In this document: in pieces, positions 23,572-33,454 of the stretch
Layout of the letters: each line of letters starts with the position of its first letter
Numbering within the stretch: position 1 is the stretch's first letter
Source of the DNA: Mesostigma viride
Taxonomy: Eukaryota; Streptophyta; Mesostigmatophyceae; Mesostigmatales; Mesostigmataceae
Length of the DNA stretch: 64,000 nt
Assembly: GCA_009746045.1 (NCBI GenBank)
Contig: RPFO01000104.1
Span: forward strand, 2,341,948-2,405,947
Reading direction: 5' to 3'
Made by a program: the position numbers and the translations under genes
The notes under the pieces: model-generated
What the model saw: the letters and a program-made list of their open reading frames with translations, nothing else
Told to the model about the DNA's origin: nothing
The model's database searches: none

Positions 23572-26203
23572 AGGACTAGCTAAGAGAGAGGTAGGGGTAA
23601 GAGGTTGTCTACCAGTATCTAGGAAGAAGGGCGTATAACCATGCGCAGCCTGAGGGCAGTTGTTAAGGGAAAACTCTACCAGACATAGATAATCCTCCCA
23701 ATCACTCCCAGAGCCATTCACATAGTGCCGCAGAGCTTCTTCCACTACCCTATTCAAACGTTCTACTAAATGAGACGAGGAGGAGTGGTAGGCAGTACCG
23801 AAGGTGACCTTGGTACCGATAGCAGCGAAGAACTGCTGCCAAAAATCAGAAGTAAATAACTTATCTTTATCACTAATAAACTGCCTACTCAAACCATGAT
23901 ATCTATATACGTTATTAAGGTATAGGCGTGCGCAATCGCGTGCGGTGAGTTCTAAGGGACACGGCACGAGATGACACATACGAGTAAAACGATCTACGAA
24001 AACAAGGATCTGGGCGTTACCTCTATCATTCTTCCTAAAAGGTCCTACAAAATCCATCATAATGGAGTCCCACGGCATGATGGGATCAGGTAAGGTCCTA
24101 GGCTCTGCTATCTGTCCTACATTGTTGGGTTTCATCTCCTGGCAAGATTGACAGGTTCTAACATACTCATCTACATCCTTTAAAAGGGAAGGCCAGTAGT
24201 AAGAGCGGGCTACTAGGTCCCGTACCCGTTTACCACCCTGATGAGCAGCTAAGTCATGCAACTCAAAGAGCAAGGAGGAGCGACAGATAGGAGGGACATA
24301 CAGGCGCCATTGAGGGGGAGAATCTGCTATCTGCACATATAAAAATCCACCTACAAATTTACAAGGGTGCTTGCCTAATTGTTGGGGATGGGCAGCAATG
24401 GCAGCTAATGCTTCCGGCTCAGTGGCCGTAAATCTACTAATAAGGCGTTCAAGATCAGAGGTAGGCATCGCTACAGAGGTATCCAGAACAGGTTTAAAGA
24501 GATCTCCTACCGCCTTGCCAAAGAGAAGGGGAGGTCCTAGAGGGACTATGTTTTCATAAGACTTTCCTGACCTAGTCGCTACATGGCTAAGCGGTATAGA
24601 AATTTTATTTTTCCCCTCCCCCCCCACCGAGACCACAGGAAGGGCCTCACACGGGAGAGAGAGTCCTACGTGAGAAAGGAGATCAGGCATGCGAACAGCT
24701 GTATGAAAGAGGTAGGCATAGGATTCATCATCAGGTAGTTCACCATACGGGGTTACACCCATAGTAGTAGGAACTAGAGTAGTATTGAGAACATCAAGGT
24801 CCTCGAAAAAGGAGTAATCTGCACGACGGGAGAGTGCATCTGGTACTATGTTATCTACACCCTTAACATACTGAAGTTTAAAAGGGCCCGAGAACTGTGC
24901 TAAAAACTCCATCCAGCGCGCTTGACGAGGGGTAAGGTTGGGTTGTGAGAGAAGATGGGTAAGGGGACGGTGATCCGTCTGGATAACTAATCTATAAGGA
25001 TCAATCTTGCAGGGTTCATTCAGACAAACATCAAATTGAGCACCTTTAAGAAAGTGCTGCCACGCGTGGCAACAATACACCACAGCTAATAGTTCCTGCT
25101 GGTGTACGGGATAGTTACGCTCCGCAGGAAGCATTGTCCTAGAGATATACTCGATTGGCTGTAAGCCCTGACCCTGATCCTGGAGAAGGACGCCCCCTAT
25201 AGCTACCTTGCTAGCATCTGTAGCTACAACAAAGGGTTTAGTAGTATCCGGTAGGATGAGTACGGGAGGGGAGAGGAGTAGGGATTTTAGACACTGAAAA
25301 GCCGACTGACATTCACTACTCCAAACAAAGGGGATATCCTTCTTTAGTAGGTGATTAATAGGGGCTGCTATAGTTGCGAAACGTGGGATAAAACGCCTAT
25401 AGTAAGAAGCAATTCCTAGAAAACTACGTACACCTTTAACGTCGGTAGGGGTAGGCCATTCCTGAATTGACTTAGTCTTGTCCGGGTCGGTAGCAACCCC
25501 GGCATCTGACAGAACGTGCCCTAAAAATGGGACACTCCTACCCGAACGAACTTTAGCACGGCGCGCCCATAAAGAATTTTCAGCCATGATTTCTAATACT
25601 TTCTTTAAAATCACGTAGGTGCGTTTCAAAATCAGGAGAATAAATAAGGATATCATCTAAGTAAGCTTGAGCACAAGAACGGTCATGCTCAGATAAAGAA
25701 ACAGAGGAGAAGGAAGGATCCTTTAAATCAGAGGACACTTGAGGGAGGTGAGAATTTCCCATAACAGGTCTAAGCACTTCATTCATTAACATTTGGAAAG
25801 AGGCAGGAGAGTTACAGAGTCCCATAGCCGCTACTCTAAACTGGTAATGCCCAAAAGGGGTGGCAAAGGCGGTTTTGTGGCAATCCTCAGGAGCTATACG
25901 TAGTTGCCAAAAACCATCCGCACAATCTAGTACTGTGAAACAGGTAGAACCTTTAACCTTATTAAATATATCATCAATACGAGGTAGAGGGTATTTAGAC
26001 TTCACAGTAATATCGTTTAACTTCCTATAATCAGTAACTAGGCGAAACTTGCCATTTGGCTTAGGAACTAACAGGACACCAGCGGAGTAGGGGGAGTTAC
26101 TAGGCTCTATCAATCCTGCTTCTAATAGTGATACTAAAATCTGTTTTAGTTCCTTTAATTCTAGGGCCCATTCTATACATCGGAGAGTGCGTAGGAACTG
26201 CAT
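23572..26203 (-). pseudogene. Gypsy-1 pol, second module: RT, RNase H, integrase core
   Basis: The downstream copy of a tandem duplication. It runs from the RT start (LKELKQILVSLLEAG) through YLDD at about 25652-25663, RNase H (VVATDASKVAIGGVLLQ, IQTDHRPLTHLL), the integrase zinc finger (HDLAAHQGG..., CQSC) and the integrase core (MDFVGPFRKND, ISDKDKLFTS, VERLNRVVEEAL) to the piggyBac insertion. One frameshift near 25600 comes from an extra A in an A run (AAAA against AAA in the other module). The C-terminal part continues at 18929. Junction with the first module at about 26204: integrase sequence PWDSIMM is followed directly by RT-upstream sequence. Confidence 0.9.
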
Positions 26204-26204
26204 C

Positions 26205-29200
26205 ATAATGGAGTCCCACGGCATGATGGGATCAGGTAAGGTCCTAGGCTCTGCTATCTGTCCTACATTGTTGGGTTTCATCTCCTGGCAAGATTGACAG
26301 GTTCTAACATACTCATCTACATCCTTTAAAAGGGAAGGCCAGTAGTAAGAGCGGGCTACTAGGTCCCGTACCCGTTTACCACCCTGATGAGCAGCTAAGT
26401 CATGCAACTCAAAGAGCAAGGAGGAGCGACAGATAGGAGGGACATACAGGCGCCATTGAGGGGGAGAATCTGCTATCTGCACATATAAAAACCCACCTAC
26501 AAATTTACAAGGGTGCTTGCCTAATTGTTGGGGATGGGCAGCAATGGCAGCTAATGCTTCCGGCTCAGTGGCCATAAATCTACTAATAAGGCGTTCAAGA
26601 TCAGAGGTACACCGCCCGCATTGGAAGTTCTAACTAAATAATTAGCTTCTGGAAAATGTTCTGGCTGAAAACCATAAGAAAAACAAAATAAAATTAATTA
26701 ATTAACTCCGGGGGCTGAGGACTGGACTCAACAAACAAACAAACAAAATTAATTAATTAATTAATGTGGGCTCTGGGTATCACTGACCTCCACTGACTCT
26801 AGCCTATGGCCGCCGAAGGGGGGCCGCCGGGCCGGATTGCCGGCCGAATTGGGGACGGCGTGTACGATATCTACCAAACAAACAAAAGAAATTTATTAAT
26901 TAAATAAGTACCCATGTGCCTTGAACGGCTGTAGGACAAACAAACAAACAAAAGGTTTTAATTAAATAATAAAAACCCGGGACTCTAACTGGCTCCCCAA
27001 CAAACAATCCAGGGTTATTCGTAATGCAAATACGGCAAAAATTGACCCATAATAACAAACTTCCAATGCGGAGGGTGTAGGCATCGCTACAGAGGTATCC
27101 AGAACAGGTTTAAAGAGATCTCCTACCGCCTTGCCAAAGAGAAGGGGAGGTCCTAGAGGGACTATGTTTTCATAAGACTTTCCTGACCTAGTCGCTATAT
27201 GGCTAAGCGGTATAGAAATTTTATTTTTCCCCTCCCCCCCCACCGAGGCCACAGGAAGGGCCTCACACGGGAGAGAGAGTCCTACGTGAGAAAGGAGATC
27301 AGGCATGCGAACAGCTGTATGAAAGAGGTAGGCATAGGATTCATCATCAGGTAGTTCACCATACGGGGTTACACCCATAGTAGTAGGAACTAGAGTAGTA
27401 TTGAGAACATCAAGGTCCTCGAAAAAGGAGTAATCTGCACGACGGGAGAGTGCATCTGGTACTATGTTATCTACACCCTTAACATACTGAAGTTTAAAAG
27501 GGGAAAACTGTGCTAAAAACTCCATCCAGCGCGCTTGACGAGGGGTAAGGTTGGGTTGTGAGAGAAGATGGGTAAGGGGACGGTGATCCGTCTGGATAAC
27601 TAATCTATAAGGATCAATCTCACAGGGTTCATTCAGACAAACATCAAATTGAGCACCTTTAAGAAAGTGCTGCCACGCGTGGCAACAATACACCACAGCT
27701 AATAGTTCCTGCTGGTGTACGGGATAGTTACGCTCCGCAGGAAGCATTGTCCTAGAGATATACTCGATTGGCTGTAAGCCCTGACCCTGATCCTGGAGAA
27801 GGACGCCCCCTATAGCTACCTTGCTAGCATCTGTAGCTACAACAAAGGGTTTAGTAGTATCCGGTAGGATGAGTACAGGAGGGGAGAGGAGTAGGGATTT
27901 TAGACACTGAAAAGCCGACTGACATTCACTACTCCAAACAAAGGGGATATCCTTCTTTAATAGATGATTAATAGGGGCTGCTATAGTTGCGAAACGCGGG
28001 ATAAAACGCCTATAGTAAGAAGCAATTCCTAGAAAACTACGTACACCTTTAACGTCGGTAGGGGTAGGCCATTCCTGAATTGACTTAGTCTTTATCCGGG
28101 TCGGTAGCGACCCCGGCATCTGACAGAACGTGCCCTAAAAATGGGACACTCCTACCGAACGAACTTTAGCACGGCGCGCCCATAAAGAATTTTCAGCCAT
28201 GATTTCTAATACTTTCTTTAAATCACGTAGGTGCGTTTCAAAATCAGGAGAATAAATAAGGATATCATCTAAGTAAGCTTGAGCACAAGAACGGTCATGC
28301 TCAGATAAAGAAACAGAGGAGAAGGAAGGATCCTTTAAATCAGAGGACACTTGAGGAAGGTGAGAATTTCCCATAACAGGTCTAAGCACTTCATTCATTA
28401 ACATTTGGAAAGAGGCAGGAGAGTTACAGAGTCCCATAGCCGCTACTCTAAACTGGTAATGCCCAAAAGGGGTAGCAAAGGCGGTTTTGTGGCAATCCTC
28501 AGGAGCTATACGTAGTTGCCAAAAACCATCCGCACAATCTAGTACTGTGAAACAGGTAGAACCTTTAACCTTATTAAATATATCATCAATACGAGGTAGA
28601 GGGTATTTAGACTTCACAGTAATATCGTTTAACTTCCTATAATCAGTAACTAGGCGAAACTTGCCATTTGGCTTAGGAACTAACAGGACACCAGCGGAGT
28701 AGGGGGAGTTACTAGGCTCTATCAATCCTGCTTCTAATAGTGATACTAAAATCTGTTTTAGTTCCTTTAATTCGGTAGGGCCCATTCTATACATCGGAGA
28801 GTGCGTAGGAACTGCACCGTCCTTGATAACTACACGGTGTAAAACAGAACGAGGAGGAGGATAAGAAGGAGTCTTTTCTTCAAATACTTTTGAGGAATCT
28901 ATCACAGCCATGTATCTTACTATTTCATTTTCAGTAAATCCCACTCCTATTGTATCCACTGTGTTTACATCTATATCCACACTATTATTAGTGATAGGTA
29001 TCTCTTGTACTTCTAACTGAAGGAACATACATAATAGGTATCCATATTCCTTTAGTTCAGATCGCAATTCGTCATTGGACATTAATACTTCAGGTATAGG
29101 TCTCACAGGAGGATCAACAGGTGTAGGAGGAGTAATATCTACCAAGGATAAATTTTCTAATCTATAATGACGTTCTGGTACCCAGTAAGAGCTATCTGGA

Positions 29201-29680
29201 AACCAAATGACCATAGTATCATAATTAATAGTAATCTTATTATCCTGGTGCCAATCTAATCCTAGTAATACATCAGCTGTAGTGATAGGGCCTATAGTGG
29301 CCGTCAGGTTGACCGTACGTCCTTGTATGACCAGGGGAAGGGACACCGTACCCGGGGAATGACTGGTGCGACCGTCAGCATAATGGACAGTGACAGTTTT
29401 TGTGTGAGGGGTAGGGACTAGTCCTAAACGCCTAACTAGGGCCTCGCTCACAAAGGAGCTAGCCGCACCGCTATCCACTAACACAGAGACATTCAAGAGT
29501 TCATCAGCATGCAAGAAGGGGTCTACAACAGTATGAGGGACGGTTAAGCCACCATTCAAGAACATAAGAGGACGCACACGTAGTGGTAGGGATGATTCAG
29601 CTCCTACAGAGGTTATAAAAACAGGCAAGCAAAAATTATTATCTGGGGTACTATCTAAGGACCTGTCCAGGTTACCCCCG
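26205..29680 (-). pseudogene. Gypsy-1 pol, first module: protease, RT, RNase H, partial integrase
   Basis: The protease has the active-site VDSGAASSF near 29470 and ADVLLGLDW downstream. RT follows (VTDYRKLND, DGFWQLRIAPEDCHKTAF, YLDD at about 28264-28275), then RNase H (VATDASKVAIGG) and, after the MITE at 26610-27077, the integrase N-terminal zinc finger, which stops at PWDSIMM near 26205. Indels near 28130 and 28090 shift the frame out and back relative to the second module. The frame is open from 29628, but the sequence between gag and protease is also open in this frame up to the G run at 29705. Confidence 0.88.
26610..27077. mobile_element. MITE with Stowaway/mariner-like ends
   Basis: A 468-bp insertion with 20-bp terminal inverted repeats (CACCGCCCGCATTGGAAGTT and, inverted, CACCCTCCGCATTGGAAGTT; 2 mismatches) flanked by TA on both sides (26608-26609, 27078-27079). 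TA duplication and the CxCCCTCCG-like start recall Stowaway/Tc1-mariner elements. It has no coding capacity; inside are three (CAAA)n blocks each followed by TTAATTAA. It interrupts the first pol module of Gypsy-1. Confidence 0.88.
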
Positions 29681-31419
29681 GCTGACAGGCCTACTGTTCC
29701 CCCTCCCCCCCAAATCCATAGGAACTAACCCCGAAGAAGACCCTGGCGGAAAAGCCACTGCTGGAGGGTCACGAGGGATTGAAGAGGGTGCGGGAGCCTG
29801 ATTATCATAGGGGAACCCTGGGGATCCTGTCTGCACAGCATTCAGCCTACTAGGGGTAGCTGAAGGAATGCGTCCTGAAGTGGGACGAATAGGAGCACGC
29901 TGAGGGGTACGAGGAGGGCGAGCGTCGGGATGAGGGGGAGCACCCGAAAGGAACTTGGGGCACTCACGTTTAAGATGACCTACTTCCTTACAATGATAGC
30001 AGGTGATATGAGAGACATCCAGAGCTGAAAGGTCAGTCACACAAATATCTAATTCTTCTACATAGGAGTTCTCCTCCTCAGGGGTAAGACTAATATTATT
30101 AATACGGGAACGGGTAGGAAGAGAAGGCGTGGAGAAGAAATCTGCTACTCGTAAAAGATGCTGGCGCACATGCTTGAGGGGCAGGTCAGTAAAACGGTAG
30201 GCAGAGAACTGGCGCTTGACTTCACGCAATAAGGGTCTACTGAGGCCCTGAAGGAAGCGGGCACGTACTTCTGCGCCCGACAAATCCCTAATTCGTACCA
30301 TCTGGGCATCAAACTCTTTCATATATTCTTTGAAGGATTTGGTACCCTGCTGCAAGGTACCAAAGGCTAATCTATCCTGCCAATCTGCATCGGGAGGGAC
30401 TAAATGGTTCTCTAAACGCTTAAACAATTCTGCTACAGAGTTTGGGTAGGCATGAGAGGCAAGAGACTCACACTGGATGAGGTTAGCAAGTTCAGGAGTA
30501 ATGCAGGTAGTAAGATAATGAGGAACTAGTACAGCATCAGAGAGGCGCCACCTATTGTGGTTCTGCCAGGACTCTGTGTTCTGGGTGAGCAACATAATGA
30601 AGGTGAAAAACTGTTGAGGGGTAGACTTGACATCCAGCTTAGGAAGGTTGGCAAAGAGGGGAAGAGCAGGAGGCTTAGGGGGATTAGAAGAATCAGTTTT
30701 TCCCATAGGGCCACTATCTTCCACTGCTACATAAGCGGGATAGAAGGAAGGGATAGGAAAAGTTTTGGGTAGGGGTCTAGAGGGAGCCACCGTTTCAGGA
30801 TGGTGCCCATAGGAGAAGGGAACAGTATATTGCTCACGAAGAGAGGAGTAGGCAAAATGATCATAATTCCTATCATCTAGGGGCATGGTACTGAAATCAT
30901 TATTAACTTCTAAATCAGCCACACGGGTAGGGACCTGGGCAGCCTCATAGGCCGTCTCAGGGTAGGACCAGGAAGCAGGTGGGTAAAAGGGAACTGCACT
31001 AGGGCGCCCAGAAGGGCCGACAGGGGCAGAGGTACGACCCGTGTTAAAGGCAGGCATGGAAGGCACAGGGTGGGAAGGAGGCCTAGAAGCATTGTTAGTT
31101 AGTGAGGACCTGCTGGAGGGGTGAGCCAAGGTTGCAGAAGGGGCAGGGGCCTGGTTCAAGAAAGAGGTTCATCACTAAATCTGACTTGCATACGTTGTTC
31201 ATAGGTAGGTGGGGTAATTGAGGGACGACGGCGACCACCAGCAACAGGAGAAGGAGGTGAGGTACGCAGAATACCTTGAGGAGTGAGATGGTGTACCGTT
31301 TCCAAGGAGTCCCGTCGGTTACCACGAGTATTGTTATTGTTATTGGTATTATTATTATTATTATTATTATTATTAGTATTGGTAGGTATAGGCGACCTAT
31401 CTCCACCCACTGGATCCAT
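29672..31419 (-). pseudogene. Gypsy-1 gag polyprotein (frameshifted near N-terminus)
   Basis: Nucleocapsid/capsid protein of the retrotransposon. It starts at 31419 (MDPVGGD), followed by an Asn run encoded by (AAT)n, then a Pro-rich region, a capsid-like domain (LTQNTESWQNHNRWRLSDAV, LQQGTKSFKEYMKEFDAQMV) and one CCHC knuckle C-x2-C-x4-H-x4-C (CYHCKEVGHLKREC, about 29958-30003). A frameshift near 31160 splits the first 87 residues from the rest; the Gypsy-3 copy is continuous there. It ends shortly after a G7-A-G5 run that sets the gag/protease frame relation. Confidence 0.9.
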
Positions 31420-31513
31420 CTTTAATTATTAAGTAAAGGAATAGGAATCTAGATGAAAGCAACAAAGGAAAAAGGAAAAACCTTGAAGGTCTGAAGCAAG
31501 AACAAAATTAAAA

Positions 31514-31906
31514 TCAATCCTTTTTAACAACAGTAATGGATAGGGAACCAAACTCCAAAGTGAGAGGAGTATCTGAGGCAGATGCAGATGCAGCCCGTTT
31601 AGGGGGAGAAGAAGGAGGGGTAGCAAAGACTAGAGCTTCTACGGGAGGACGACCATGAGGAATAGGGCGTACGTGCAGGCCTAAATCTGATTGGCTATGA
31701 TCTATAAGGAACTGCTGAGCTTCTTCGAAGGACATAAATTTCTTATACCTAATTACGTTGTATACACGATTCTGAACGATCTTCCTAGCGTCGGACCAAG
31801 AAAGGAAAATGGAGGACCATTGAGGCGTAATCACTACGTAATATTTAGCTAGACTATTATCGCTAGAAGAATGGGAAGGAGCAGTAAAAGATCGCCGCTG
31901 GCTCAT
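31514..31906 (-). CDS. Small 5' ORF with RNase-H1-type hybrid-binding (viroplasmin-like) domain
   Basis: A 130-residue protein just inside the 5' leader of Gypsy-1, upstream of gag. Residues about 20-70 match the layout of the RNase H1 N-terminal RNA/DNA hybrid-binding domain, also found in caulimovirus viroplasmin: an aromatic strand (KYYVVITPQWSSIFLSW), a helix with R-x-I-V, then YKKFMSFEEAQQFL, the signature K-F-x-[ST]-x-E-E-A-x-x-F-L. The C-terminal half is Pro/Ser/Ala-rich. The Gypsy-3 copy (39571-39963) differs at only one or two residues, so the ORF is under constraint or very young. A role in binding the RNA/DNA hybrid made during reverse transcription is inference. Confidence 0.75.
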   Translation of the reverse strand: MSQRRSFTAPSHSSSDNSLAKYYVVITPQWSSIFLSWSDARKIVQNRVYNVIRYKKFMSFEEAQQFLIDHSQSDLGLHVRPIPHGRPPVEALVFATPPSSPPKRAASASASDTPLTLEFGSLSITVVKKD

Positions 31907-32417
31907 GGTAACGCACCTGGTAGGTCTTGAGTAGTCAAATGAGGAGAACGAGGAGAAGGCGACTTATCTCGGGTGTCTGAAACCGAACCAGATTGACGAC
32001 GCACGCAGGGACGAGGTTTCCAGCGCCAGGTGGTCGTAAGTATCCGGTTTCAAGAATTCTGCGTCCGGCGATGGGTCGTCTAAATACAAAGCAGGCAAGA
32101 TGCAGAAAAAGTGTAATCTACGAGACGCTAGTCGTCTCTCTACCGTAGAACCAAAACCATCACCTGTCTACGACAGTAAGCAACATTTCTCAGGAAAACA
32201 AAACGAGGAAAAGGAGCTATCTATAAAAGGATTTTCCGCTTCGAGCAGGTCTATCTTCTAGGCAGGGCGTGTCCCGAATCGGGCAGCACTACCCCCCAGC
32301 TCGCAGGCGACCCGCCCATTACCTGTCAAGTAGGTGTCGTCTTCATTTTCCCAGTCGCGGAAGGGTTGATTCAATGACGTATGTTGCAGAGGATCGTCGT
32401 CTCGCTCTCTATCTAAA
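31907..32417 (-). other. Gypsy-1 5' leader
   Basis: About 510 bp between the primer binding site and the first ORF, without other open frames of note. The Gypsy-3 leader (39059-39570) is colinear with it. Confidence 0.7.
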
Positions 32418-32432
32418 CTACCTCCGATACCA
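32418..32432 (-). promoter_or_regulatory. Primer binding site, initiator-Met tRNA type
   Basis: One base inside the 5' LTR the minus strand reads TGGTATCGGAGGTAG. TGGTATC-GAG is the usual complement of the 3' end of initiator methionine tRNA in plant-type LTR elements. Gypsy-3 has a changed version (TGGACTCGGAGG) at 39045. Confidence 0.75.
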
Positions 32433-32433
32433 T

Positions 32434-33005
32434 TGTTACGCCGCAAGCCTCGGCCGCCACCTCTACCTCTACCTGTCCTGATGCTACCTAGACTAGTAAG
32501 GCCGCCTCTAGTTAAACCCCTAGCGAAAGACGAACGAGACGATCCAGATCTCAATGCATTTACGTATGTGCTACTGTAATACGCCATAAGCCATTTAACC
32601 AAACCCGTTTACTCCAGGAATAGAGGAAGGAAACACAACTACACTACCGTGACCCAAGCTGTTATGTGTTAATTCATTTAACACACGCCGAGTGCCCACA
32701 CAAGGAGTGGAACGTGCATAAATGGTCACCAACGGTCCAACAGGCTCGGGCCGACTTGGCCCTCGCCTGCAGAAACACAGAAACACAGGCAGGTGCACAG
32801 ATGCACGCCGGTCCACTACATTCTACCAAAGGATAAGGACCACTAATAAAGTATGCGGCGCGGCGCCCAAAGGCACCTAATATACCACAGTACTGTTACG
32901 AGGGCAATAATGTCCCAGCTAGGACTACACGTAAACCTAGGAACAACCGAGGCCAATGACCTAATTTACGTCCGTAACTACAACGAATTGTTACGCGACG
33001 TAACA
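32434..33005 (-). repeat. Gypsy-1 5' LTR
   Basis: The 572-bp partner of 14948-15519, ending GACGTAACA at 33005 and followed by the GGGGC target duplication. Confidence 0.95.
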
Positions 33006-33010
33006 GGGGC

Positions 33011-33092
33011 GGCCATCTACGTCGGCCACAAGCCCTGGCACGCAACCCCCTCGACCACCGCGGCCCCAGCGACCCCAGAAGCCCCAGCCTAG
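33011..33092 (+). pseudogene. LINE A ORF1, C-terminal tail
   Basis: Resumes the ORF1 frame interrupted at 14947: removing Gypsy-1 and one GGGGC joins VYWKG to AAIYVGHKPW in frame. It ends in an Ala/Pro/Thr-rich tail and TAG at 33090-33092. Confidence 0.75.
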
Positions 33093-33454
33093 GGGAAAAC
33101 AGTGCAGTAGTGTAGAACATTTAGACAGTGGCCTTGTACATGCCCGCCTACTACAGGCACTATACCAGCTGAGGCCTAGCCTTTTTAGTCATGTACATGT
33201 GTGCCTATGATGAGCCACCCTCCAGATGATGCCTATATAGCTAGCTTTATTTAATTATGCCGTGCCCATGCAGGGAGTAACTCTCTGCTGAGACGCCGAT
33301 GCCCTAGCTTTTGTATAGCTATGCTGATCTTCCCCCCCATGACAGGCTCCCCCTTAGCTGGGCATACCTTGAACATCATGGGGCTGCAAGTGCCCTGGTG
33401 CACCTAGAGCAAGGGTCGTTTACATTCCCACCCTTGCAGGAAGTAGCTTAGAAT
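33093..33454. other. LINE A inter-ORF region; endonuclease domain not found
   Basis: About 360 bp between the ORF1 stop and the first recognisable ORF2 sequence. An L1-like element would have an apurinic endonuclease domain of about 700 bp here; none is recognisable, so part of ORF2 seems deleted. Confidence 0.5.

Larger units (their letters stand above)
14948..33005 (-). mobile_element. Gypsy-1: complete chromovirus LTR retrotransposon with nested insertions
   Basis: Bounded by 572-bp LTRs (TGTTACG...CGTAACA) that differ at about 4 positions by eye, and by a 5-bp target duplication GGGGC (14943-14947, 33006-33010). Coding is on the minus strand in the order hybrid-binding-domain ORF, gag, protease, RT, RNase H, integrase, chromodomain, ORF3. 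A primer binding site abuts the right (5') LTR and a polypurine tract the left (3') LTR. It contains a piggyBac element (18934-23567), a MITE (26610-27077) and a tandem duplication of RT-RNase H-integrase N-terminus. Nearly identical LTRs imply a fairly recent insertion, with the piggyBac and MITE no older than their host copy. It is inserted in LINE A ORF1. Frameshifts make it non-autonomous as read. Confidence 0.95.

Noticed and set aside
31514..31906. Integrated caulimovirus, suggested by the viroplasmin-like domain
   Set aside because: The ORF is inside an LTR element with gag, integrase, chromodomain and target duplications; no movement protein or other viral genes are seen.
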